Shown: positions 13,014-24,626 of the stretch, in pieces
Numbering within the stretch: the first letter of the stretch is position 1
Layout: the number at the start of each line of letters is the position of its first letter
Source: Hemibagrus wyckioides
Taxonomy: Eukaryota > Chordata > Actinopteri > Siluriformes > Bagridae
Direction: 5' to 3'
NCBI RefSeq assembly: GCF_019097595.1
Contig: NC_080732.1
Span: 10,897,775-10,961,774, forward strand
Length of the DNA: 64,000 bases
The notes under the pieces: generated by a model
Seen by the model: the letters and a program-made list of their open reading frames with translations, nothing else
Told to the model about the DNA's origin: nothing
Databases searched by the model: none
Program-made: the position numbers and the translations under genes

Positions 13014-14950
13014 ATATATATTGCATGACAACCGTAAGTAGAGCACATTTTATAAGAATAAATACATATATACCTAAATGGCCTGCATTGAGAACATTAA
13101 ACATTACACATTAAGTACACAGTTGTTTGAAATGCGCTGCTCCACATGCATTTTCTGTTATGAAAAATGAGCATGGCAACAAAATTTGAAATTCAGATGG
13201 CTTTCCTTGGGGACTCCCATTTGCGATGCATAGCAGTAATGTATTTGTTGTCTTTATCACTTACTACTGCCATTGAACATCATTAGGTAATGTGCAGTCG
13301 CTGGTGGAGCAAAATAACATGTTTATCATAATTATTTGTCTTAGATATCATTTGAGGGCCCCAGACTTGCTTGTCTTCCCCTCTGTCTCTCCGACCATTA
13401 CTGTTTTGCCACGCTGCCCAAATCTTCCCATTCATCACTGCACTTTTACATACTGGTTTCTGGCAAAGAACATCATTAGTATTGCATGTTTATAAAGGAG
13501 AACAAAATGGCATTTGGGGAACAATAAGACAGCCTGCGGAGAGAAACGTTAGAGACTATCTATGGTCTTTAGCATCATTAGCATGTAATAGCTATTAGGC
13601 TGGTGTCTGCAGAAGCCCTGTCACCTTACCAAAGAAAACTGGGGCCATGCAGAGACTTTGATTGATGTGAACCTCTTGGCTTAAACTTGAGAGTTACAAT
13701 TAATGCAGCATTTTAGGGCCAGTAAGGCTATTTAACAGGGCGATAGGTACAAGGAATTAAAAAAAAATTCTACAGAGAAATTGATGCATCTGTGTGTATG
13801 TTTAATAAAAATGTAGATTGGGTCATAACAGGGTCATAAAAGAATTGGATATATTTAAAAAACAGTCTCTTGTACATTTCAATTATTGGTTTAATTTCTT
13901 CACTATCGTATATTCCTTCTGTATTTTGCAAGAATTAAAGGACACCTTTTTGACTGCAATCTCTGAACTTGTAGATATTTTAAAAATTATGAAACATATA
14001 TAAAACATATACTAGGATTTAATAGTGAATGCATTTCATGTACTATGAAACCAGTGTGAATGATTCAGGTTCTGTCCAGCTATACACATTCATAATAATA
14101 ATACATTTAATGATGTCCTTTATCATGCCACTATCCCTTGACCTCTGAAGTGTCACAATGTGGCTAATAACACATTGTGAGTAGTAAATCCATCCAAATC
14201 TCAGCATAACCTAGCAGGCAAACACATTTCCAGACATTTATTCATACATATGGGAAATAATATAGGCTAATATTCCTGTCTTACTACACTGAGTCTTCAT
14301 ATTTGCAATATTGGATTATTATTATTGAGGTTAGCAAACTACATAGAGGGCAAACCCCAGAGTGTAACACTGCCCTGAAGCAAACTACAAAAAGCCACAA
14401 AGACAACCATGTATCTGATTCTTAATAATGGAAAAAGATTTCAGACATGGCATTCTATTCCCAGCAACACTGCTGTACAAGTGTTTTGTAAGAAATTAGA
14501 CTGGACATGAATGTGTAAAAACAGGACTTTATTTATAAAAAAAAAATGCTTGAGTTATGATTATGATTTTGACTTAGTAATGATATACATATACATTTCT
14601 CATTAGTTATTCATTACTCTCTTGGCATATTAAGCCTTACAATGACCTTTAGTAGGCATTATATTTTAACAGATAATTGTCCACTATTTAAAGTAAACAA
14701 TGTAAATGAGAAAGATGGTAATACTCTACTGGGAAAAAGCACTGGGAAAAATGATGTTTTCACAATTTTTTGTACCTGCAGTATAAAAGCAATTCTAAAT
14801 GTTTAACTGAATGCAGTTTAACTGAAAGACAACCCTGAGAGTTATTTCATCACTATACTGGAATTTGTGATTTGTTTACACATCATTGTTCACATAATTA
14901 AACAATTATTTATTCTGTCTTATGTTTATCAAGTTTTACTCTTGTATTGA
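11776..14950. other. Gene-free stretch with candidate conserved blocks
   Basis: Nothing coding was recognised. Two blocks without repeat signatures, about 12370-12800 and 13140-13720, have balanced composition and TAATTA-like motifs (for example ATAATTATTTGTC). They may be conserved non-coding elements. The (TA)n array at 12919 separates them. Confidence 0.4.
12919..13010 (+). repeat. (TA)n microsatellite
   Basis: About 46 TA units without interruption. Confidence 0.95.
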
Positions 14951-15149
14951 AGTAGCTTATTGCCCTATCAAATCTACGTACCAGGGGAGTACTCTCTCAT
15001 TATTACCATCACCACCAAGCTCCCAGCAGACCCACGGTTTTCTGTGAATGCAGATCCACAACCCTCAGATGTCTTGGAAAGAACAATGTGTGCTGGTCAC
15101 TGTCATGCCTATTGTCACCACCATAAAGAGCCCAGATTCCCAAGTCCAA

Positions 15150-15990
15150 GTGGAAATTCCTCCTGAGTACCAGGATTTCATTTCCAGCATCTGCTAGCTT
15201 CTTCTTTGTAGAGAAGAAAGGAGGTGGTTTCTGACCATACAGTATATCGACTACCAAAGCCTTATTTAAGTCACAGTCAAGTACCACTATCCTTCCAGCA
15301 GATCTTGAACAGCTATGGGATGCCAAAATTTTCTGTACACCCTGATTCATATCCAGAAAGGTTGACATGTGAAAAACTTAGCACCACCTCTGGCCGCTTT
15401 AAGTACTGCACAATTCCATATGGCAATAATTCCAGCAATGCCAGTTTTTCATTACCTCAGTGATGAAACCTTTTGGAATATGTTGGGACAGTTTGTCATC
15501 ACATACATTGATAACATTCTTATATACTCCTCCAACCATGGACTGCATGTACTGCACATTGGTTACATAAGACATTGGTATTCAAGAGCTCCTCACTGTC
15601 AGGCTGGACTGGCTGGAGGAATGGTGACACTGGCTGAAGGGGAACTGACTCTTGTTCACCATCTATACTGAGCACAATAGATTGAACTCCCATCAAGCGA
15701 GCTGAGGATTATCCTTCACAAGATTTGATTTTACTCTGTCTTTATTACCCTGGCTCCATAAATTCCAAGTATGAATCCCTGTCCCAATTATACCAGCTCA
15801 CCCTTTGAAGGCACAGAGGTATACACCCTGCCTAAGGGAACCCTGAATTGGGGCCTAAACAGAGAAATTGACAATGCCCCAGAGGTGAGAACACCCAGAT
15901 TCTGCTCAGTGGGGAAAATGTTTGTGCCATCCACTTTTGGAGACAAATTGATCACATGGGCCCATACCTTAGTACTGATGGCCTGATATG
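15150..15990 (+). pseudogene. Ty3/gypsy-type LTR retrotransposon pol remnants
   Basis: Short frames show decayed pol landmarks in the expected order. PPEYQDF near 15155 is the segment before reverse transcriptase. GQFVITYIDNILIYSSNH at about 15490-15540 is the catalytic palm motif, with N in place of the second aspartate of the usual YIDD. YPGSINSKYESLSQLY near 15750 corresponds to the end of the RNase H region. KMFVPSTFGDKLITWAH at about 15920-15970 corresponds to the start of the integrase region. Frames are broken by stops and deletions and no LTR was found, so the element is dead. Confidence 0.65.
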
Positions 15991-16174
15991 TTCTATGATA
16001 TGTTATACTGGTCAGCGCTATTTTGTTTTATGTATCTGTTTTGTTGTGTAATGTATTTTTTGCACTGTCTCATGTCTTTCACTGTTTGCACAAGATTGCA
16101 CACATGCACTTTATATGATAGGTTCATTTTTACTTTTTAGCCCTTATTACTGTTGTGTTATGCAGCTCTGTGTC

Positions 16175-16277
16175 TTTATGTAGCACCGGGGTCCTGGAGG
16201 AATGGTGTTTCACTTAATTGTGTACTGCATCAGCTATATATAGTCAAAATGACAATAAAAGCTTCTTGACTGGACTT
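16175..16277 (+). repeat. LINE-type 3' tail, copy 1
   Basis: Ends in CAATAAAAGCTTCTTGACT, a tail shape found in fish non-LTR retrotransposon copies. A close copy lies at 19655-19754 in the same orientation. Confidence 0.5.
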
Positions 16278-17103
16278 GTCATAAACAAATTTCTGTAATC
16301 CTGCTGAGTATGTGCCCAGGTCAAGGTAACCTGCACCCTGTTAGTAGGCAAGCTTTGGCTGCTACCCACACCTCTATGACCATGGTCCCACTGAGCCATC
16401 ACTTTGTCGCTGATCTCCCTGCTTCCCAGTTTAATTAAGCGGTGATTGCTGATTTTCTAAGCCCTCTGCCTGGCACCTTTCCCCTGCCTCACACAGCTTT
16501 TCAGACAGCAGAAAAAATTTAATCTCAATACTCAGGTACCTAGAATACCAAAGGAAAATGTGAGTAACAGGGGGCCCAGTTTACATCAGAGGTCTGGTGT
16601 GGCTTACTTGAGAAACTGGGGATCTAAATGTCTGGCTATTACCCACAAGTCAACAGCCAAGACGAATCAGGAGATCAGTTCCTCCCATCGGTGGAATATG
16701 CCCAGAACTCTCTTCAACATTCCTCCACCAAACTTATTCTCTTCCAATAATATATATTCATTATTCTACTGCACAGTGCTTATAATAATGAGTTTATAAA
16801 TAATGAGTTTTCAAATGACATTTACTCATATCGAGTGGGCTATGAATTTCTATCTGTTGACTGAAGCTGACAATATGAATAATTTCATCAAAGTTATTAG
16901 AGTCATCAGTATCTATGATTAGTGTAGAAATACCTATTTTTGGAGGAAGTATCACACTGCCTATATCTTATATACATGTGTTAATATACATTCTAGCATA
17001 CTATACATACTTTATACTAGTATAAAGTGTTACAAAGAATTGAATAAAGTACAAGCTGTATCATATCCACGATCATATGAAGAATTACATCTGAGCAAGC
17101 AAA

Positions 17104-17550
17104 GGTGATGTTAGTGGGAATTTATAAGAGTTAGGGCAATGTAGTTTGATTTTCTAAGGGAATGAGGGTGATTTAGAGTTAGAGTGATTTTATAAGTGTC
17201 AGGTCATCCCCAAATCCACCGACAACACAGTGCAGCCCACAAACTTCTCCTACATACATAGCTGCCTGAGCTATGAACAGACCATGCACATTCAGTCAAT
17301 TTCAAAGTAATATTAGTTACTGATCTTGGCCTGTTTTGTGATTATTTTTTTGCCTTGTGATTTGGATTTGTCTGTGTGGTCCTTTCCCACTCTTTTTGCA
17401 TACACTTCTGCCTATTTAACCTGACAATAAGAGTTAGGGTGATATGGTTGGATGTTATTAGAGTTAGGGTGATATAATTGGATTTTAAAAGTTATGGTAA
17501 TGTGATTTGATTTTATAGGAGTGAGTGTGATGAAGCTAGATTTTATAATA
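17104..17550 (+). repeat. Degenerate 30-bp minisatellite split by 228 bp
   Basis: Units of about 30 bp resembling GAGTTAGGGTGAT-n7-ATTTTATAA. Four units in exact 30-bp register occupy 17431-17550. Diverged units lie at 17104-17200. The 228 bp between (17201-17428) is unrelated unique sequence, so the array appears interrupted by an insertion. Confidence 0.6.
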
Positions 17551-17979
17551 GTTTATATCATTTTCATACAAATTCTGAACTGTGAGTTGCTATGACTTAT
17601 TGAGTTTATTCCTTTTTAAAAAAAAATAATTTATTAGAATTACCGAATTATTTCTGCCTTTTTTACATAGTTCCTCCATTTTTACAGGTTCAAAGATAAT
17701 TGGACAAATAAAAAAAATATTAGTATATTATAATATATATTTTATATCAAATATTACTATATTTAAAGTATTTATTTTATTTTACTTACTTAAAAATATT
17801 TACTTACTGAAGTATTTTATTTTATTTTATTTATTATTTTTAATATGTGGACACAAATCTTTTGCTGTCGGTGCCTGCCTGATGTCCTTCCTTGAGATGT
17901 ACTATGTACTAATATATACATATACAATATACAGTATATAGAAAATAGCATGAGGAAATGTTTTGCAGACTGTAATATA

Positions 17980-19120
17980 CACCAATCAGGCATAACATTA
18001 TGACCATGTGCCTAATATTGTGTTGGTCCCCCTTTTGCTGCCAAAACAGCCCTGACCCATTGAGGCAGGGACTCCACTAGATCACTGAAGGTGTGCTGTG
18101 GTATTTGGCACCTTTAAGTCCTGTAAGTTGCTAGGTGGGGCCTTTATAGATTGGACCTGTTTGTCCAGCAAATCCCACAGTTGCTCGATTGGATTGAGAC
18201 CTGAATTTGGAGGCCAACTCAACAAACTTATTGTTGTGCTCATAAAACCATTCCTGAACCATTTTGGCTTTGTGACACAGTGCTTTATCCTGCTGAAAGA
18301 GGCCACAGCCATCAGGGATTACCGTTTCCATGAAAGGGTGTACATGGTCTGCAACAATGCTAAGTTAGGTGGTACATGTCAAAGTAACATCCACATGGAT
18401 GGCAGGACCCAAGGATTCCCAGCAGAACATTGCCCAAAGCATGACACTGCCTCCGCTGGCTTGCCTTCTTCCCATTGTGCCATGTGTTCCCCAGGTAAGT
18501 AATGCCATGAAAACATGATTTATCAGACCAGGCCACTTTCTTCCATTCTTCCATGGTTCAGTTCTGATGTTCGCGTGCCCATTGTTGGCACTTTCGGTGG
18601 TGCACAGGGGTCAGCATGGGCATCCTGACTGGTCTGTGGCTATGCAGCCCCATACACAACAAACTCTGATGCACTGTGTATTCTGACACCTTTCTATCAG
18701 AACCAGAATTAAGTTCTTCAGCAATTTGAGCAACAGTAGCTCTTCTGTTTTATCGGACCACATGGGCCAGCCTTTGCTCCCCACGTGCTTCAATGAGCTT
18801 TGGCCACCTATCACCAGCACACTCTTCCTTGGACCACTTTTGATAGATACTGACTACTGCAGTCCGGGAACACCCCATGAGAGCTGCAGTTTTGGAGATG
18901 CTCTGATCCAGTCGTCTAGCCATCACAATTTGGCCCTTGTCAAACTCGCTTAAATCTTTACTCTTGCCCATTTTTCCTGCTTCTAACACATCAACTTTGA
19001 GGACAAAATGTTCACTTGCTGCCTAATATATCCCACCCACTAACAGATGCCATGATGAGGAGATCATCAGCGTTATTCACCTCACCTGTCAGTGCTCATA
19101 ATGTTATGCCTGATTGATGA
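17980..19120 (-). pseudogene. Near full-length inactive Tc1-like transposon
   Basis: Terminal inverted repeats containing CAATCAGGCATAACATTATGA lead inwards from each end and abut TA dinucleotides, the Tc1 target site. On the minus strand the transposase is recognisable in pieces. The helix-turn-helix part includes [20 protein letters not shown] near 18970-18900 and [15 protein letters not shown]. The first catalytic aspartate is in AWSDKSCF (about 18530). The second is in GLFQQDKALCHKAK (about 18290). NPIEQLWD lies near 18190. Frameshifts separate these pieces, so no active enzyme is made. Length, about 1.14 kb, is slightly short of a full Tc1 element. Confidence 0.9.
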
Positions 19121-19654
19121 TACAGTTATGCACAAACAGACAAACATTGCTGCATTTGAATGCATTCTAAATTTTTCACTGGGTTAACAGAAATGTACAC
19201 TTGTGTATTCCTTGTGAATGCCACATGCAAACAAGTTTGCCATGCATGCAAGATTAACTACAGTCCCTGGCCTGTTTAAACCCCTTGTAACAGTTTCTAG
19301 CATCAGGTGGCATAATAACATCATGTCACCCAAAAACTACAAAACTTTAAAATACATTTAAAGAAGTACTGTAGGATAATTGTCAAAACTATCTCAGAAA
19401 CTGCTTTGGAAAATTCCTGCTATGTCAATAAGTTGCTTCACTGAGACTTTTAAAGCAATCATGGACCTTCTTAAACAATATGAGAACTCTGCAGCATATC
19501 TGTCACAGTCTGGTTGATGTGTTGAGCTTAGCTGTGGTTAAACAATAGTCAAGAGAGGCCAATAACTGTGGTCTTCTCTTCTAATACTGTACAACTAATA
19601 AATATCTGGTTTTGTCATTTGTTTGAGTTAAATACTGTTGTTATGTTGTTTTTT

Positions 19655-19754
19655 TGTAGCACCATGGTCCTGGAGAAACGTTGTCTCATGTCACTACGTA
19701 CTGCGTCAGCTATATATAGTTGAAATGACAATAAAAGCTTCTTGACTTGACTTG
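19655..19754 (+). repeat. LINE-type 3' tail, copy 2
   Basis: Closely related to 16175-16277 and ends in two TTGACT-like units. It sits only about 540 bp beyond the Tc1 element. Confidence 0.5.
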
Positions 19755-19889
19755 AAAGAGAGAGAAAGTTGGCTAAGACAGGAAAAATGATAGCTTTAGA
19801 GAAATTATGATCCAAGAGACATAATGTCACTTGGATCATATGTAATGTAAATGTAAATAATGTAACAGTTCATAGGCACTAACCATGGT

Positions 19890-19979
19890 CAAATTCAATA
19901 TTCTAAAACATATTCTCTAATTTGAAATGATTCACCAATCATTTAAAATGAGAGAATATGTTTTAGAATATTGAATTTG
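19890..19979. repeat. Near-perfect 90-nt hairpin
   Basis: Position n pairs with 39869-n from 19890/19979 to 19932/19937. That is 43 positions with only two mismatches (19919/19950 and 19924/19945) and a 4-nt loop CACC at 19933-19936. The outer 28 bp, starting AAATTCAATATTC, are perfectly complementary. AT-rich. It could be a very small fold-back element or a hairpin RNA precursor. Confidence 0.85.
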
Positions 19980-22531
19980 TGAACGCATAGTACAAGTCTC
20001 AGCTTGCTCCTTTCAGCACTACCCTACCCCTCACCCTACATGCCTTCTCTGTAGCCATCAGAATAATAAAAGCCCAAAACAATTACCAGCTAAATGTTCT
20101 CAGTATCCAGATGTTGATATGTGCAGGGATGGGGATTGAGAAGAGGTGGGGGGAAGGATAAAAGTAGCAAGAGACAAAACAGAGTGAAAATAGGTCATAT
20201 GCACGTGCATCTGATCGGCGGAGCATGGCCGCAGCATTTCATGCTACATTAGGCTGCTTTTTAAAAGCTAATCCACCGGCGTGAATGTTTTCTCCTTAAT
20301 TTCATGGTGGTACAGCCTGGGTACCTGGTGCCTGGGTGGAGTGCTGGAGCGTAGCGTACAGCTACACCACCTATTAAAACTCCCGGGAGGCCACGGGCCT
20401 GCAGAGAGAGAAAGCGATTTCCACTGATCTGGACTGATCTGGTGTGTATAGGATTGTGGGAGAGAATAACAGCGAGGTGTCATTATGGAGTCCTGCTACA
20501 CTGCAGGTTAATGCTTTATGTGGAAAACATTGTATGGAGTAGCAATATGCGTATTTATTCTAGATTAAACTGTGAGGTTTGAGGTGGGATGCTTCAAGCT
20601 ACAAGAATACAAGTACAGAGACAGGAATAGTCTTTAAAACATTTCTACTGAACAGGACCACATAGCTTTCAGGCATACAGCATATGCTACATAAAACAAA
20701 AACAGTGGTTAAACCGGTGTTCGAGAATCATTTTTTATTACCTTTCCAGCTGGTCATTCATTCTGTCATTCACTTTTATATACAATAGCTTAAAACCAGT
20801 AGAAATAGAAGTAAATATAATGCATTTAATAATACTTTACATTACTTAATGCACCTAATGCATTAACCTAAACAAATGAAGTTCTTCAGCAAGTAAATAT
20901 TATTATTAAAATTATTACAAATAATAACATTACTATTATTAATAATATTTAAGCTAATAATAATAATAATAATAAATAATAATAATTGTATTATTTTAAT
21001 AATATATAAATTTTTAAGCCATCATCAATCAATAAGATTTGAACCATCATTATGATTTAGCAACACAAAATTCATGGAAACCAACATTCAGTAAGTTCAG
21101 TTCTTAATATAACATTTCTTAATATAATTTAATGGATTAATTAATGTTAGCTAAGACAACCTTTATTATTTACATAGACTAGTCATTGTCAATGTTCAGA
21201 TTAAAACAAAACCCGAAGCAGAAGGTAAATATTGTTAATGTCTATCTCCTCAGAAGCACGGAAAAAGTTGTTCCATTAGTTGCTTAAGTGATCAGGAGAA
21301 AGCTACAATGCTGAATGAAAATGACTAAATTACTAATTAATATCTTCCAAGAAGGTAAACACTAAAAATAAGTTTTAATTGCAAATTATTTTGCAAACTC
21401 ATTGGCACAGCTACAGGAGTGAAATCTATGTTCTAGTACTCAGCTTGATAATCTGTTTCTGCTCTTAATGTTGTTTGCTATATCTACACTGATCATTATC
21501 ACTCTTCTCTTTCTGAAAGTCAGTGGGGGGAGGTTTTGGTTTTGTGAATTAAAAGCATTTAACCTGACTCTGACTGAGCTCCATTCGCTGCATAATAATG
21601 CTGTTGCCCTGAAGCTAACTGCTAATCAACCCTAACCCTCCTCCCTTTCTCCCCCCATTTCCTTTTAATTGGACGCATCCAGCTGATTTGGCAATAGGGC
21701 CCTTTTAGAAGTACTTACCAAGATCATTGATTTGAGAAATGATCCAGTAGACTGTAAGTTATGATTGGGTGGGTTCGTAATGGCATTAGTGGGGCCGGAG
21801 CACCAATGTCGCATTTGCTAATTGTGACTAATTTACTGTGAAGTTTGTCTCAGGATGGAGATGTTTGGGGACTTCCCTAATGGGGCTTATGTGTTGAGGG
21901 TAAGACCCATCACACGTTTTGATATTAGTGAGCATAAGAGAGACAGCTGGGACTATTTAGTAATATTATAGTTTGTGGTCAGCGGGTCTCGTACACCTGG
22001 CCACCAGCAGGGGAGAATTCAGCTGGATATTTTGATCAAATAACATCAGAGAATAGACTCCGCCTGAGTTAGGAGAGCATGAACACATTTTTATTGCCCT
22101 CCTGGAGATAGACCCACAAGTGACATTAAACTGTCAACTGAGGACATGAAAAAAATGTTAAGAAATAAACAATAATTCAAGAACTGGAAAAGGACAAAGC
22201 AACTGGCAAAAACTGCCAAATTGGCAACTGGCAAATTTTTGTCCATTATGGAATAATCCTTATGCTGAAGTCCATTGTATGATCCAGCAGTATAGTCATT
22301 TAATATGTGTACTGGTTCTGTTGATTAAACCAGATCCATGTTAAATTCAGTCAGTAAACTACCTTTTACTCTGCCATTTTTTACTGTGTCTACTTTGAAT
22401 TAATGAACATGAAATCTCATATCTATTTAAATGTAACAGCTTGCACTCACTACTGAACCTATTGCCATAATTTTATTTTCAGCTCTGCTTGTAATACATG
22501 GCTGTAGTTTGTATATCACACGAGAGTTTCT
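19980..22531. other. Gene-free stretch with candidate regulatory blocks
   Basis: Between the hairpin and the long-inverted-repeat element no exon was recognised. The block 20200-20510 is unusually GC-rich for this window (GGCGGAGCATGGCCGC, CCCGGGAGGCCACGGGCC). The block 21540-21930 is repeat-free with TTAATTGG, CAGCTG and GCTAATTG motifs. The middle, 20820-21000, is AT-rich with a short AAT run. Confidence 0.4.
20953..20986 (+). repeat. (AAT)n microsatellite
   Basis: Imperfect run of TAA units within an AT-rich stretch. Confidence 0.8.
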
Positions 22532-23187
22532 TACGGTGGCCGAGAAGTGCAAAACAAAATGACAAATCAGAAAACAAAATAACAAAACAGAAAACACAAT
22601 GACAATTCACACAAACCGGAACAGGTAGGTATAGTTTGCAAATGGAATTCTTACCGCTGATTGGACGAGACATCTGCCACTCAAGATATACAATCAGTAG
22701 GAAACTGTGTATCTAACTTTATTTCTTCTACATGTGTGGAGTTCTCCGTTCACTTAAAATCATTTTTTGCGGTAGGGCATCTTTTAAAGAAAATAACAAA
22801 CATATTTATTTAACTTTATAAGAAAATGGAATTTATTTAACACTACTTCGAGGAAGGACATTCATATGCCGTGAGTTTGGATATAGTGATAGTGTATCAT
22901 GGCATAAAGATTAGTTTGCGATGTCTAAAAACACCTAAAGAATGCAGGTTTGTTTCAAAGACCAAACTATTCCAGATTAAACAATGTAAGGAGCGCTATA
23001 AGAATAGAGCGGCATTCATGTGAATCAACTTTCTAACGCTGCAGCCTGCTAGACTTCCTGTATATCTTGAGTGACAGATGTCTCGTCCAATCAGCTGTTA
23101 GAATTCCATTCCATACTTTTTGCAAACTATACCTACTTATTTTGTTTTTAGTTTTGTTATTTTGTTTTGCACTACTCGGCCACCGTA
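22532..23187. mobile_element. Long-terminal-inverted-repeat element (non-autonomous)
   Basis: The arms 22532-22691 and 23060-23187 are inverted copies. Both begin TACGGTGGCCGAG, pass through an AAAACAAAAT-rich part and the segment GGTATAGTTTGCAAA, and end in CACTCAAGATATAC at the interior. The 368-bp centre has no coding potential. Such a structure is typical of non-autonomous cut-and-paste elements, but the superfamily is not assigned and the target-site duplication is unclear. Confidence 0.75.
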
Positions 23188-23544
23188 CTTTCTCAATTTT
23201 TATTTTTCTTACCCAGTGCAATGTGTGTGTGTGTGTTTTAAATGTCTAACACTGATGTATGCTTTTGTTTTATATTAAATTTTGTTTTTCAGGCCTTCCT
23301 TTACTACATTTTATAGTCCTATTCTACCCCCAGTATATAAGTATGTACCTAGTACTACAATAACTACAAACTACCTACTACCTATTAATAATATTCATTT
23401 AGTACTCATTTACTCACTGTAAATAAATTATTTGAAATTGTTGGTAAACAAAACTTGTTTCAATTAGCATATCTTCAATGAACAATTTTGAAACAACTTG
23501 TGCTGTAATGTGAACAAGTTGTGATGTGATGTATTGTTATGCTG

Positions 23545-24059
23545 GAACTAGCCAATATACAGTCAGATGTTAACCTGTGGCCATAAAGGGATGCATATGA
23601 TCAGCTATGCTCAGGCTGTGGCAGCTAAACACTCGATTGGTATTATGGGGATTAGGTGCCAAGCAAACATTCCTCACCACCATCCTGCACCACCAACTAT
23701 TCATGCCATTGACAACAAATTCTGACTCTATCATTTGCATATCGAAGCAGAAATCAAGGTTTATCAGAACAGGTGATATTTTTCCCACCCTCAACTATTC
23801 AGTTTGGGTGAGGCCTGTGACCAATGGCACATGTTCTTGGCAGACAGAAGCGGAACCTGATGTGGTCTTTTGCTGTTGTAGTCCATCTGCCTCAAGGCTT
23901 GTTGTGTTCTGCATTCTAAGATGTTTTCTGCTCACCACAAGTGTGTGAGGTTATTGAAGCAGAGTTATGGTAGCCTTCCTATCAAACCAAACTGGTCTGG
24001 TCATTCTCTGTTGATTGGATGTGCGTGGATGTTCCTAATAAAGTGGCCAGTGAATGTAA
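23545..24059 (-). pseudogene. Truncated Tc1-like transposon, family B
   Basis: The right end AATAAAGTGGCCAGTGAATG at 24038-24057 is the terminal repeat of a common fish Tc1 family. The minus strand carries decayed transposase fragments, including remnants around the first catalytic aspartate. The part encoding the second catalytic aspartate and the NPIEHLWD motif is absent, because homology stops near 23577 on the left. Confidence 0.75.
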
Positions 24060-24126
24060 CTTTTAATATCTGAAAGATTTGTTTAAAGGCTTTGCTGAAT
24101 GATGCTGCAGCAGTGATAGTAATGGG

Positions 24127-24196
24127 TCTCTCTCTCTTTCTCTCTCTCTCTTTCTCACACACACAAACTCACACACAAACACACACACACACACAT
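24127..24196 (+). repeat. Compound (CT)n/(CA)n microsatellite
   Basis: Interrupted CT run passing into interrupted CA runs. Confidence 0.9.
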
Positions 24197-24586
24197 GCAA
24201 TGTCCCTCCTATGGAGGTAATTTTTTAGCCTTTCATTTTGTCTTATTTCTTTCACAGGCCACAGACTGACTCTGCTTCCAACAGACAAAAGTCCTATTTA
24301 GAGCAAAATGAGCCAGTTATTCTTTTTCCCTGCTTTAAAGCCATAGAAAGAGGATAGTGCTCTCTGTGCGAACTTCTCACCTCACTCTTACCTCTCCATC
24401 TTTCCCCTTCTCTGTCTCCATCCCTTCTTTTTTCCCCCGGATGTATTATTTCATTTAAACTTCAATCCTATTTATGGCCCCTCTTTCCCCGTAAACTGCC
24501 TCGGGCTATCAGACAATTCATCCAACAGCTCTGTGAACCTGCTCCACATGACAAAGATGCAGCAGGGATACATGGAGAGAGAACAT

Positions 24587-24590
<4 letters not shown>

Positions 24591-24623
<33 letters not shown>
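24591..24623 (+). repeat. (GA)n microsatellite
   Basis: GA run. Confidence 0.95.

Positions 24624-24626
<3 letters not shown>

Noticed and set aside
12877..13104. Frame of alternating Tyr and Ile
   Set aside because: Translation of a (TA)n microsatellite.
18098..18502. 134-codon plus-strand frame
   Set aside because: It is the antisense of the decayed Tc1 transposase on the minus strand.
23607..23948. 113-codon plus-strand frame
   Set aside because: Antisense of a Tc1 family B remnant; no protein recognised.
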